DNA of 64,000 nucleotides from Salticus scenicus (lineage: Eukaryota; Arthropoda; Arachnida; Araneae; Salticidae), in assembly GCA_963930645.1 (NCBI GenBank), contig OZ005651.1, positions 129,651,475 through 129,715,474 of the forward strand. The letters run 5' to 3'. A program made the position numbers and the translations under genes. Below, piece after piece: positions 1 through 10,392 of the stretch (positions are counted from its first letter, which is position 1; every line of letters begins with the position of its first letter). Under the pieces are notes generated by a model, which worked only from the letters and a program-made list of their open reading frames with translations, was not told where the DNA came from and made no database searches.

Positions 1-177
1 CGGTAAGAAGGCATATCGGAAACTTGTACTTGTTACATGGCCCACTATGCATAGCAAAAACTGTATTGTGAATTTGTGCTATGCAAAGTTTCAGTTAAAT
101 AATAATAAATAAACAAATAATAAATAACCCTTTATAAAAATACTATAAATTATAAAAGAACTAATCGCATTTATTTA

Positions 178-1145
178 TTTATTTTTTTTTTAATACGATA
201 CACGTAAGTGTAAAAGGTGCCAATTTTTTGTTTAGCCGGATGATTAGAAAGAGCATGGGGAGGGTTAGAAACAGAGAAAGGTTTCCTGTACACACAGGTT
301 TTAAAAGAGGAATCGCACCTAGTAACTAAAACATCAAGAAAGGGAAGTTGATTACAATTTTCTAACTCGAAGGTAAACTAAATATGGGGATCAATAGCAT
401 TAGCAATATTAAGAATGGCAGAAACATCAAACGGATTTTCAACAAGAATGAAAGTGTCATCTACGTAACGTAACCAGCATTTTAAATTTAACATCTTTAA
501 TAATTTTTCCTCAAAATAATGCATATAGATATCGGCAAGAATAGGAGATAAAGGATTACCCATACTTAAACCATCACACTGTTTATAAAATTTGTTATTA
601 AATTCAAAAGTAGTTTGGGAAACACAGAGTTTAGTTAGATTGACAAATTCTTTGATTTCAATGTCAGAATAATGAGATTCGCGTATCCTTTTTTCTAAAC
701 AATTAAGCGCACCTTCAGTGGGGACGTTAGTAAATAAAGACTTCACATCAAGAGATAACATTGAGCAATTTACAGGATTCAAATTATTTAACTTCATAAC
801 AAAATCATAGGAATTTTTTATAGTATGACTATTAGTGCTGCATAAAGGAGAAAAAATAGAAGCTAAAAATTTAGAGAGGGGATAAGTAGCAGTACCAATA
901 TTCGAAACAATAGGTCTGAGGGGAACATTATTTTTATGAACTTTAGGTAAAGCATAAAAACGAGCACAAATTGCTGAAGAAGGGGAAACCGAGAATTTGG
1001 TATTGTCATGAAGAACAATGGAATTTTTAACAGCTTTTTGAACAGAGCTTAAAAGAGATTTAGTTTGGTCTTTTTTAATTTCAGTATAAGGTCCTTCAGA
1101 TAAAAGAGAATTAACTTTATCAACATGATCAGTTTCAATATCAAC
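178..1145 (-). pseudogene. Penelope-like element reverse transcriptase fragment
   Basis: Minus-strand coding runs from about 1145 down to 178. In order it shows a palm region with the PLE-type phrase ALPKVHKNNVPLRPIVSN (about 930-985), then LDVKSLFTNVP (about 710-740), GLSMGNPLSPILADIY (about 525-575) and the catalytic YVDD (about 465). These motifs are typical of Penelope-like RTs, which copy element RNA at a chromosomal nick. An open stretch with its own Met covers 378-797, but coding clearly extends upstream of that Met. A TAG at 378-380 interrupts it, after which a recognisable LPFLDVLVTR segment follows in the same frame. The fragment stops at a TTTA-rich simple repeat near 175-200. No GIY-YIG domain is attached, so this is a truncated, inactive copy. 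The family call is secure; the exact PLE clade is not resolved. Confidence 0.85.
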
Positions 1146-2591
1146 TGATCATTATTATGTAATATCCAAAGTTTTCAAATACTTACTAGTAGTCAGTGTA
1201 TATTATCTTTTTACCATGTGTTTTCATATTATATTCCTCTTTTATGCTTGAAAAAAATTTGAATGTAAATGAATCTGTGCAATCAGATCATCATATTAAA
1301 TATTGTGTAGTAAAAAAGCCAGAAATGTTTATGTCATATAAAATATATTATTTATTTGTGATACATCAGAAGCTGCATTCTTTATCAAAAGAAAAAAAAA
1401 AAAAAAAGAAGAAGAAGAAAGAAAGAAAGAAAAGGAATAGCACAAAATTTTTCAGGAAATGTTAAAGTATCGAAAAATTCAAAGATATCTTGTGCCCCCC
1501 CCCCCCCCTAGATAAAAGTTTATCCCTCCTAGGAACATAGTCTAGCTATGGGCCTGGGTACAACACCATGGTGTACCTTGGGACATGCTTCAAAATTCAT
1601 GTAGTTTTACCCACCTAAACCAGTTTAATGCAAATAAATAAAAACGCTTGAAGATGCATTACACAAATAATAATAAATTTGAAAGTTCAAATCTTATTCG
1701 TAAATTTACCAAGTATTGATAAAGTCCTTATTTTAACATTATATGATGTAAAGTCAACTGTGAGATTTCTTGTTCGGACATTAGTGGGAGTTTATCACTC
1801 AATGTCTGATAAAATATCATAATTTTTATATCCATAAATACATTTGTTGCTGTCCCCTGTGCACTTTAAAAACCTCACTGTTAATGACCTCCAGTGCTTC
1901 AGGTCAAGGTCGTAAACAAGGGACGTTTCTGGAGGTTCAAACATAGGAGTTAATACATTTATACTATTATTATTATTTCAGATACTTTTGTAAAAAAAAA
2001 AATATATATGTATTTTTCTAATGTGTCTGTGATTTGATCATATTCAATATTGCCTTCATCTGTGATAAAATTGGTTTGTCAATATCAGATTCTGAACTGC
2101 TGATTTGTTGTGTAGGTGATTCTTTCCCCCCATTTTAGATGCAGTAGTGTTTTGGTCTGCAATTTCAATTTTACAGGAGATTCTGTTAAATATAAGATTT
2201 TGCTTTTCTTCTGTTGCCATTGTTTTTTCAAGCTGAAGCTGTTGGAAATTCCCAAATCATTATTAGTGATGACACATCTTGAGAATCCCTACACATACTG
2301 CTCTTAACTCATTCGTCACATTTACTGTTGTAGATTCAACAGCTTCACTTAACACTTGAGTTCAGGGCTGCCCCCCCCCTTAAAAACTCCCCAGTTGGGG
2401 GGAGTCCAGCATAAACAGGGGCCTCACAATTAGGTTATATCATTTATATTGAGACAATTTTTTTAATTTATGGTATTAAAAATAAAAAACAATATACTAA
2501 TATAAAATTTACTTCAAATATTTTTGCCCGGGTTTTATAAAACAACGAATCTTTTTACTTTCTTTTACCCATGTAAATTAGAGAAAGTATT
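1146..2591. other. No gene seen; low-complexity and short hairpins
   Basis: No coding family is recognisable on either strand. The stretch holds an A/GA-rich microsatellite (about 1390-1436), a C-run (about 1493-1508), a short perfect palindrome centred near 1568 and a C-run/G-run hairpin around 2371-2403. The last ~25 bases (about 2570-2591) resemble the head of repeat R1 described at 3627. Confidence 0.5.
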
Positions 2592-2641
2592 GTTACATTT
2601 AAAACAAACTATTTTACCTTACACAATGTCCTTATTCATTT

Positions 2642-2685
2642 TCACAATACGTATTTCGGGTGCTAGCGCACCTGTCTTCAGGTGA
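2642..2685 (-). ncRNA. Hammerhead-ribozyme-like motif (PLE, left arm)
   Basis: On the minus strand: a 4-bp stem I (TCAC with GTGA), core CTGAAGA (2675-2681), a stem II hairpin closed by GGTGC/GCACC with loop GCTA, GAAA (2654-2657), a palindromic short stem III (ATACGTAT), then T at the expected cleavage position before the stem I partner. One unpaired base sits between CTGAAGA and stem II, and one stem II position is an A/C mismatch compared with the right arm. Short type-I hammerheads are known from PLE terminal repeats. Self-cleavage is inferred, not shown. Confidence 0.6.
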
Positions 2686-2745
2686 GATGTGACACTCTTC
2701 GGTTGCTTTGTTGTCATCTGGGAACTTCGGATTCGTCTCTTCACT

Positions 2746-3090
2746 TCACTTTGTATTTTTGGATTTATTGATTAATTGGTTCCAGGCCTTTGGGATGCTT
2801 GCATGTTCACGTTCGTTGACTGCCTCGGGGTTAGTAAGAATCTCTAGAGCTTCGCGTTTGAGGGCGTAATTGTGATTATTGTAGGGGGCTATTTTTTTAG
2901 TATAGATAGTGTTAATATTAATGGGGTTATTAAGGTGGGCGGATGCGAGCGCGGTGGATTGACGGTTGTGCTTTAAATCCGATTTATGTTCTTTTTTGCG
3001 GTCTTGAATTTCCCGTTTTGTGACACCGATATAGCAAGCGCTAGAATCATTAGTGTAATTGAAATTGATTTTGTAAATGTCGGATGTGGA
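2746..3090 (-). pseudogene. PLE GIY-YIG endonuclease, left arm
   Basis: Minus-strand coding contains SSACYIGVTKREIQDRKKEH, the GIY-YIG core of Penelope-like endonucleases, followed by a basic region and a tail ending NQLINKSKNTK before the stop at 2746. In PLEs this domain follows the RT and nicks target DNA. Here there is no RT upstream: the frame runs into the palindrome centre at about 3090-3098 and would continue into the opposite arm as nonsense. It is a 5'-truncated, non-functional copy. It differs clearly from the GIY-YIG copy at 41 kb. Confidence 0.75.
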
Positions 3091-3097
3091 TCTGTTG

Positions 3098-3475
3098 TCA
3101 ATTCCACATCCCTCATTTACAAAATCAATTTCAATTACACTAATGATTCTAGCGCTTGCTATATTGGTGTCACAAAACTGAAAATTCAAGACCGCAAAAA
3201 AGAACAGATCCACATCCGGCATTTACAAAATCAATTTCAATTACACTAATGATCTAGCACTCTAATTTCTAGCTAATATTAACACTATCTATACTAAAAA
3301 AATAGCCCCCTACAATAATCACAATTACGCCCTCAAACGCGAAGCTCTAGAGATTCTTACTAACCCCGAGGCAGTCAACGAACGTCAACACGCAAGCATC
3401 CCAAAGGCCTGGAACCAATTAATCAATAAATCCAAAAATACGAAGCGAAGTGAAGAGGCGAATCCGAAGTTCCCA
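3098..3475 (+). pseudogene. PLE GIY-YIG endonuclease, right arm
   Basis: Plus-strand mirror of the left arm: SSACYIGVTKLKIQDRKKEQ is readable near 3150-3210. Coding is then broken by a local duplication of the palindrome-centre sequence (about 3205-3255) and resumes with the tail NHNYALKREALEILTNPEAV (about 3318-3380) and a stop near 3450. Same family and same truncation as the left arm, with additional damage. Confidence 0.7.
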
Positions 3476-3508
3476 GATGACAACAAAGCAACCGAAGAGT
3501 GTCACATC

Positions 3509-3552
3509 TCACCTGAAGACGGGTGCGCTAGCACCCGAAATACGTATTGTGA
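3509..3552 (+). ncRNA. Hammerhead-ribozyme-like motif (PLE, right arm)
   Basis: Stem I TCAC (3509-3512) pairs with GTGA (3549-3552); core CTGAAGA at 3513-3519; stem II GGGTGC/GCACCC with loop GCTA (3521-3536); GAAA at 3537-3540; stem III is the palindrome ATACGTAT (3540-3547); T3548 sits at the cleavage position. An extra C (3520) lies between the core and stem II. This is the better-paired member of the inverted pair. Activity is inferred. Confidence 0.65.
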
Positions 3553-3626
3553 AAATGAATAAGGACATTGTGTAAGGTAAAATAGTTTGTTTTAAATGTA
3601 ACTATCGTCCTATAAAGAAAGTATGT

Positions 3627-4240
3627 AATAGAAAGTATTGTTTTTGGGTCCAATTTTTGAAACTGAGATTTTAATGTATTTATGCATAGGTCCCCAAAAT
3701 CAGAAAATTAGGTTTTTAGCGGCTGATCTGTGTGTATCTGTTATCACCTTAACTCAAGAACAAATGTTAGCAGGAATTTCAAACTCAGTATTTTAAATCA
3801 GTGTCATATGGGAATGCTAGTTAACTTTTTGTTAAAACCAAACTAGTTCATCTACAAGGACAATCACGAGAATTCAAATTTATTATGTGTATGGGGAAAA
3901 ATTCTGGTAGGTACAGTTTAACATCTTTAGACTCACAAAACAAAATGAAAATAACACATACTTTTTATATGTATAATAAATTATGGTGTGGAAACCATTC
4001 ACCATTCCTTTACAGAGCCACACAAAAGAATTACGTTACATTAAGGCTTCATTTCTGAGAGTGCAGTTTACATTTTGTTATGTGTTTTTCATACTATACT
4101 AAATTTTTAAAGCACATTATTCGGTGTGTATATCATTTAAAGATAATAGATCCTTTATATTATTTAAAAGTAATATGCAGGGCTACCTAAAACTAAGCAA
4201 AACATTCTTTTCTTTTGAATATAATTGATAGAAATACTGT
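3627..4240 (+). repeat. Unclassified interspersed repeat R1, copy 1
   Basis: Begins AGAAAGTATTG and shares phrase order with 51905-52737 plus 54563-55030: a GTATCTGTTATC segment, CAAGAACAAAT, a column of shared words around TATGGGAATGC / TAGAGATGCTA, and CATTCTTTTCT near the end. No coding, no terminal inverted repeats found. Both the R1 and R2 (55975) families share the AGAAAGTATTG head, so they may be one superfamily. Confidence 0.55.
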
Positions 4241-4917
4241 ACTAAGTATTACAAAATCCAGGAAGTTAGTTTAGATATAATAAAAATTACTTTCTCATAC
4301 CAATATTGTAGACAAAATATTGTTTGACATTGAATTATCAAAGCTGATTTTTTAATATGATTATTTTTTATTGTATTCAAATGCATGATAACAGAAAGTT
4401 GTGTGAGTGGCATACCATATTATATCTTTTTTAAAGGAACCATCTAGTCACCTCTGATTGATTCATAAGAAGATTCTGCCTAATTGCCTAAACCTACTTT
4501 TTTCTTTCTGGTGAACAGTGAAATGCAATATTCTGGCATAGTTCTTATTTCAATATTAATCGTTCAATATCTCATGTTTTGCACACTTATTAACAGGAAC
4601 CAGGGACCCTGCTTATGACTTACAATACTTGTTTTAAATGGAAGAAAAAATTTGCACGAATTAGACTTTAAAGTTTTTTTTTTTTTTTTTAATAATATAT
4701 ATGAAGTTTTAGTCTTATTAAGAGACAGAAAGAAATGATATACATTTCACTAGATAAAATGTATTTGTACCTATCAAAATATTTTTGTTAAAAGTGTTCA
4801 ACAAAATTGAAAACAAAGTATGGCTTGATTTTGTGTACATCTCTCAGTTTCCGTTCTCATTTCCATAAATACCTCTAGAATGTTTTGAAACTGATAAGTT
4901 ATTCAAGCTCTGTATAA
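4241..4917. other. No gene seen
   Basis: AT-rich DNA with a T-run at about 4674-4692. It ends at the BEL/Pao target site. The last four bases (ATAA, 4914-4917) recur at 14071-14074 on the other side of that element. Confidence 0.5.
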
Positions 4918-5189
4918 TGTTGAATCCCGAACAACTTTTCTTGGAATTCGAAATAACTCAAAAGAAAATAGATACTTTATATCTGACTAAAATTTAACTC
5001 TCCAATACTTTAACTCTTTTCAACATGAATTGACGCATTAGTAAAATAACTCAAAAAGAAGAATACGCCCAAAAAATAATGAAGCTAATAACACAGCAAC
5101 TTTATTACAAAACAAAACACAAGGTAATATCTAGCTGTTGCCAGATTACTAAATCATATCTAAAAGTTTATATCAGTCCTTTCCTTACA
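4918..5189 (-). repeat. BEL/Pao 3' LTR
   Basis: 272 bp, TG...CA ends, near-identical to 13795-14070 with scattered substitutions and a 3-4 bp length difference near the start. It is the 3' LTR because the element is read on the minus strand. Confidence 0.92.
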
Positions 5190-5201
5190 TCCTCCCACCT
5201 T
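5190..5201 (-). promoter_or_regulatory. Polypurine tract of BEL/Pao element
   Basis: Minus-strand AAGGTGGGAGGA lies directly against the 3' LTR, the expected site for plus-strand DNA priming. Confidence 0.7.
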
Positions 5202-5239
5202 GAGTTGTAGGGAGGCACAACTCAAAATAAATTAAAACA

Positions 5240-5477
5240 CTACAAGTCCAATCTTACAGGAACATTAATTGTCCGTCCACATCTTGTTCTTTTAATTTCT
5301 CGTTCAGACACTACAGGGGTTGTTACACGTTGTTCAGACATCTTTGGTCTTGGCGCATGATTTTTTACTACTTGTTTCTGAATAATTTCGGCTTCAGACG
5401 CTGTTATTTCTAGCGGATATAGACGCTGAATAGGCCTAATTAACTCTGTCTGGTGTCTGGAGCTTCACCAATCTCAT
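5240..5477 (-). pseudogene. BEL/Pao integrase C-terminal tail
   Basis: Minus-strand coding immediately left of the Mutator-like insertion gives the BEL/Pao tail phrase LIRPIQRLYPLEI (about 5395-5435) and ends in a basic segment and a TAG at 5240-5242. It is the missing C-terminus of the integrase body at 8764-10392; coding resumes at the duplicated 9-bp target. One frameshift separates the first ~12 codons from LIRPIQ. This confirms that 5487-8730 is an insertion into a once-continuous gene. Confidence 0.8.
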
Positions 5478-5883
5478 GACTCCTTTCGGTTTGTTACTTT
5501 TTGGCGCGGCCGTTTCGGCGCCAGCCGTTTTGGCGCCGCCCGTTTCGGCGCCAGATGTTTACATTCCAAACTTTTTGAGTGTAAGAATTTTTTTTTTTTT
5601 TTTCTGAAAACATAATAAATAGTCGGGAATAATCAAGAATTTTATAACTGTTTATTATTATATGGATTAAAATAAACCCGCGAGTTAATCATTATTGACT
5701 TTGTTTAAATGAAGGCAGTTTAAGAATTGGTTAAGAATGCATACCTTTTCTTTATCCTGTTTCTTGCTAAAGTTAACTTTTATTTTATCTCAGCAAGCTT
5801 TATTATATAGGAAATTTTAATACGCAAACTCTAAATAAAAATAAACAGAAGTCTTTAATAATTAAATTTTGTGTAACAACAAC

Positions 5884-5914
<31 letters not shown>

Positions 5915-7641
5915 AGAAGAAGAATAGCAGTGAGAACTTTAAGATAATGAAAACTTTATAGAAAGTTATTTTTTATTTTTATCAATTTTTTATTTATTTA
6001 TTTATTTTTTTTTTTTTTTTAATAACTGGTGGAGATTTAAAAGTACAGGATATTTTCATCTGGCACTTCTAAACGTAAATTGCTCATTTTTCTTTTTGTA
6101 CAGTTGATTTTTACTGATTTAGTGATTAATGAACCTAAGTCTACATTTTAACTGTGGGGAGTTACTAAGTTACAATAAATAAAGTAAATAGTAAGCTGAG
6201 GGGGGGGGGGGGGTGGTATTAAAAATTAATAAGTTGTATGGAACTATTCTACTATGTGTAATAAGTTTCAAAAATTTAGAGCAATGCGAGCTTTAAGTAA
6301 GTTATTAAAAAAAATAATAATAATAATTAAAGCAGGTGTGTATTTACCGTGTAATGGTTTTTGTCGGTTTTTACTATCTTGGACAAAACATGTTTTTCCC
6401 ATTGTTTTTACCACCTTCAGAAAAAATAGAATTCCTATATTTTTATTTATTTTTGTTTTTTAATTTACCCCAAAAACCTTCGGGACATATTTTAAAATTT
6501 TAGTTCTCATTTTCCCAATATTATTTACTATGAAATTTCCATTCTTTCATCCATTTCTAACAACAATATTTTGAAAATAAAAATAAATAAATAAATAAAG
6601 CAATGTTGACGACATGAAATCTGTTTTAAATTACATGATCAGTTTAACCCTTTATCAGTTACAAACATTTTTTTCTGTCACTCAATAGTTGAAATAAAAG
6701 GCTAATGTGACAATCTTAAAAAAAAAAAAAGAAAAAAAATTGGAAAATAAGATTACTGAATAACCATACAGTTAAAATATATACATATATATATATTTAA
6801 TTTATTATTATATTACTTAGTTTATATTATTTTATTATTATTATTTTATTAAATTTAATCATTTTTTAATTCCTACCTTCACCTACTATTGTTTTTATCA
6901 GTTATTAAACAGATAAAATACTACACAGCTAAAGGATTAATGAACTAATGTTTTTTAAATACTTGCAATAGATATTGTTCCATACTAAGTAATGAAACCC
7001 AAAAATATGGCTTCAATAAAAAGTATTTAGTTTGGTAATAACATAAATTAAGAAAACCTCGACAGCTTTTTCAAAAGAAAATATAGGTGCTTTCTTCTTC
7101 AGGAATCATATTTAAGCAACCTCACTAAAAACAAGGTCAACTTTTCTTTCGTTGATAAAATTAGATAAATATTTTTCTCACCAAGAAATAAATTAACTGT
7201 TAAATTGAGATTTTTTTTTTCAACAATATTAAAAATATTTCTTGATTTAAGCATTAAAAAAAAATAATAATAATCTGGTGTGTCACTCACTCGACTTTCT
7301 CTTACCCTAAAATTTAATACTATAAATACAGGTTGGATATTAAGAGGTAAGAAAACGATGTTATGTAAACCTATGTTAAACAATTCAAAGGGAGACTTTT
7401 ATATGATAATTAGTTCTGTGTGAGGGGGGGGGGCTACCACCCCCTCAACCCCCCGTATCATTAATGCACCTACATTTATATAGAATTTAATTCGGTTATT
7501 AAAAACTATTTCTGTTTTTAAAAAATAATTTATTAAAATTATTAATTTAAAAAATTATCTTTTATGAAAATGAAGACGATTTCCATAATACACAAGTAGT
7601 ATAACACCAAATATCCAAAAAAAGAAAAAAAGTCCACTTTA

Positions 7642-7642
<1 letters not shown>

Positions 7643-7717
<75 letters not shown>
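7643..7717. repeat. (TC)n-(TA)n microsatellite
   Basis: About ten TC units followed by about 27 TA units, inside the Mutator-like element. Apparent isoleucine/tyrosine open frames here are microsatellite translation. Confidence 0.95.
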
Positions 7718-7723
<6 letters not shown>

Positions 7724-7939
7724 TAAAAAAAAAAAAAAATCTGAGGGTTTTTTTTTTCGTTAAAAGTAAAAAAAATCGATAACTTCGTTTTAAATTATCG
7801 CAGATCGATGGTTCAACCATTCGTTTTAAAGGTATTGGCGAGCTCTTTTGAAAGATACCCATCATGAAAATTTACTCCCCTCGAGGGGGGACTTGAGGGG
7901 GGGAGGCGAGGCTCCTACATACAAAAATGACTATTTTTA

Positions 7940-8272
7940 ATACCTTTTTAATTGTAAAAATCTAGTTTCCCACCTTATCATTGGCTCTTTTAAATCACGC
8001 AAAATTCTATTCATCATTAATATCTTTAGCAAATAATTTAAAATAATTTTTTGTTTACGCATTATGTATATATATATATATATATATATTAAGTCAGAAA
8101 TTACATTGTTTATTTTATTACCCAAAGAACCGCACGGCAATAGGTTTAATAAGTTTTAACTACAAAAATCGAGATCTTTTCTCAGATTACCACTGACTTC
8201 TTTAAATTACGAAAAATCCTATTCATCATTAATGTCATTAATAAAAAATTAAAAATATTTTTTGGTTCAAGC

Positions 8273-8307
<35 letters not shown>

Positions 8308-8560
8308 GAAATTACATTGTTTATTTTATTCCCCAAAGAACCTCCATCACCAAATTGGTTAGAATCTTTAGAATTGCTGCGTATGTGTTGCCATCTGATG
8401 ACTAAGTTTAATAAAAAACAAGTTTTTAATCTTATCATTGGCTCCTTTAAATTAAACAAAATTCTATTCATCATTAATATATTTAATAAATAATTTAAAA
8501 TAGTTTTTTCTTCACGCATAATAAATAAATAAATAAATAAGAAATCATATCTATCATTAA
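7940..8560. repeat. Three diverged tandem copies with a microsatellite at the same site
   Basis: Three related segments (about 7960-8130, 8185-8345, 8425-8545) share words such as ATTCTATTCATCATTAATAT and CAGAAATTACATTG. Each carries a simple repeat at the equivalent point, but of different motif: (TA)n at 8067-8090, an A-run at 8276-8304, and (TAAA)n at 8519-8540. Confidence 0.75.
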
Positions 8561-8763
8561 ATAAATTTTAACTGAAAAGGCTGAGACGAAAGCCGCGGCC
8601 ATTTCGTGAAGGACAGGCTGCGCGGAAACGGCCTCTCCGAAATGGATCTCGCGCCATAACGGCCGCGCCAAAACAGCCGCGCCGAAATGGGTTTCGCGCC
8701 GGAACGTCCGCGCCGAAACGTCCCATTCCGGACTCCTTTGGTTCCAGGAAGGAGTTCTGTGAC

Positions 8764-10392
8764 TCATCCAAGAGGCCATTCAATACGTCTCCTGTTGTCA
8801 CTTCCAATAATAACCACATCACCTACAGCTATAGTTGACCACCTCTTAGACTTGGGTTTTTGAACAAGTGCACCTAAATATTCTGATCTGAATCTCTTCC
8901 TCAGTTCTTTTTGTAGAGCCAGTCTGTACTTCACCCTTTTGTTAAGGCTGTTGTGATCCACAGCATCACAATCTGGAACACCAAATTCCTTTATATCCTG
9001 CATAAATAATGATGGAGTCAGAGGAACAAGTTCAGAATCTTTTCCTGAGACATATGTGAGAGGTCGGGAATTCATGATGGACTCACAATCACATAATACT
9101 GTGATCAGCTCTTCATATTTTAAACATACTCGACCTAAGATTCTTTTCAATAGATTTTTCATTATTCTTATCAACCTTTCCCACCACGAGGCAGTTGGAG
9201 GGTTGAATTTCCATTGAATACGATTAACTGCACTATATTTGCTTATGCGATTCCAGTCTAAGGACTGCAGCACGTTTGCAGCTCCAACGAAGTTGGTTCC
9301 ATTGTCGCAATAAATTACAGAGCATCTTCCTCTTCTTGCTATGAATCTACGCAATGCTAACAAAAAAGCCTCAGTTGTCATTGCTGAAACCAATTCTAGA
9401 TGGACGGCCCTATAAATTGCACAAGTAAAAAGACAAACCCAAACCTTCTCATGTTCTTTTAAAATTAACGGTCCAGCACAGTCAACACCGGTGATTTCAA
9501 ATACTGCAGTATCTCGAACATGATTTTCTGGAAGAGGAGCTGTAATGGCATCTAGATTCCTACCAGAATACCTTTTGCACCTAATGTATTTAGAAATAAT
9601 GGATTTCACCGTTCTTCTGCCGCTTAGTATCCAAAAATGTTCGCTCAAAATATTTAATAAAATCTGAGTACCTGCATGGCCATTTTTTACATGATGATGA
9701 AATATCAAAAGTCTCACTACTTCGTTTTGTGAAGGAAGAATTGCCGGTTTCCTAAAATTGTCACAGTCTTCTCTATAAACAATCTTTGTTCTAAGTCTGA
9801 TGATGCCCTCTTGATCTTTAAATACTTCTAAGGACTTTAGTTTTTCATCTTTTTCGTTTATAAATGTCTCCCTTTGTATCATCATCAATATTCTATTTCC
9901 AGCTTCTACAAACTCTTCAGAATCAAGGCTGTCACGTTTTCTTACTTCCTCTGAAATACGACAGTTTCTTACGAATCTCAATATCCATCCAATCAAATAT
10001 ACAATCTTCTCGTATTGGGAAAAAAAGCGATAATACCAATCAGTTTCAAGATTTTCATTATTGGCGATCAGGACAATATCCGAGGAGGAGCGCATACTCT
10101 TTTTCCGTTCTTTAAGAACTTCATCTTCATCAGCAACATACTCAGTAGAGGGCCACATATCAGGTTCAAAATACAGCCATTTGGATCCCTCCCAGCATTT
10201 CGACTTCAGTAGTTGTTGACCAGAACAACCTCTACTAGGCAGGTCAGCAAGATTCAAAGGTCCAGGCACATGCCTCCATTTTTCCTTGGAAGTCAAAACT
10301 CTAATTTCTTGGACTCTGTTGTTTACGAAAGTGTTCCAGGGTTCTTCTCTTTTTATCTTATCCAGGTGAGCACAGTGGTAGAATCTGTCCAA
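8764..10392 (-). pseudogene. BEL/Pao RNase H end and integrase
   Basis: A 542-residue open frame. It starts within the end of RNase H and continues through the connection (HVPGPLNLADLPSRG, about residues 42-56), the integrase HHCC-like region (FHHHVKNGHAGTQILLNIL with CKRYSG, about 230-280), and the catalytic core with aspartates in GVDCAGPL (about 303) and YCDNGTNFVG (about 360), followed by the WWERLIRIMK segment. The integrase inserts the cDNA into host DNA. The frame ends in a TGA at 8764 shortly after the conserved EWPLG. The remainder lies beyond the inserted Mutator-like element at 5240-5477. This is the best-preserved part of the element. Confidence 0.88.

Larger units (their letters stand above)
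2592..3602. repeat. Head-to-head inverted pair of Penelope-like 3' ends
   Basis: The two halves are reverse complements: the left arm starts at 2592 and the right arm ends at 3602, meeting near 3090-3098. Each arm reads, from the centre outward, GIY-YIG endonuclease coding, a stop, and a hammerhead-like motif near the outer end. The right arm carries an extra internal duplication of about 45 bp (about 3205-3255). AGAAAGTATTG occurs just outside both ends (about 2582-2592 and 3629-3640), compatible with a target duplication within R1. Truncated inverted copies are known for PLEs; the arrangement is seen directly. Confidence 0.8.
5487..8730. mobile_element. Mutator-like (MULE) non-autonomous element in BEL/Pao
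   Basis: Flanked by the 9-bp duplication GACTCCTTT (5478-5486 and 8731-8739). The ends are imperfect inverted repeats of about 36 bp: CGGTTTGTTAC... at the left, and CGGAATGGGAC... reading inward from the right. Both then enter GC-rich subterminal blocks (about 5500-5562 and 8585-8720) built of repeated TTTCGGCGC-like words. A 9-bp duplication with long terminal inverted repeats fits the Mutator superfamily. No transposase is recognisable inside; the interior is AT-rich with microsatellites, G-runs and a triplicated segment. Superfamily is inferred from ends and duplication length only. Confidence 0.7.

Noticed and set aside
1390..1465. Lys-rich C-terminus of a + strand frame
   Set aside because: Poly-A/GAA microsatellite, no upstream homology.
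2986..3222. Long frames crossing the centre of the PLE palindrome
   Set aside because: They fuse sense and antisense of the same endonuclease across the inversion point; chimeric by construction.
7662..8140. Ile/Tyr-repeat open frames
   Set aside because: Translation of (TA)n microsatellites.
8495..8822. Two overlapping GC-rich minus-strand open frames (Arg/Ala/Gly-rich)
   Set aside because: They lie in the subterminal GGCGC repeats and right end of the Mutator-like element; translation of repeats, no domain.
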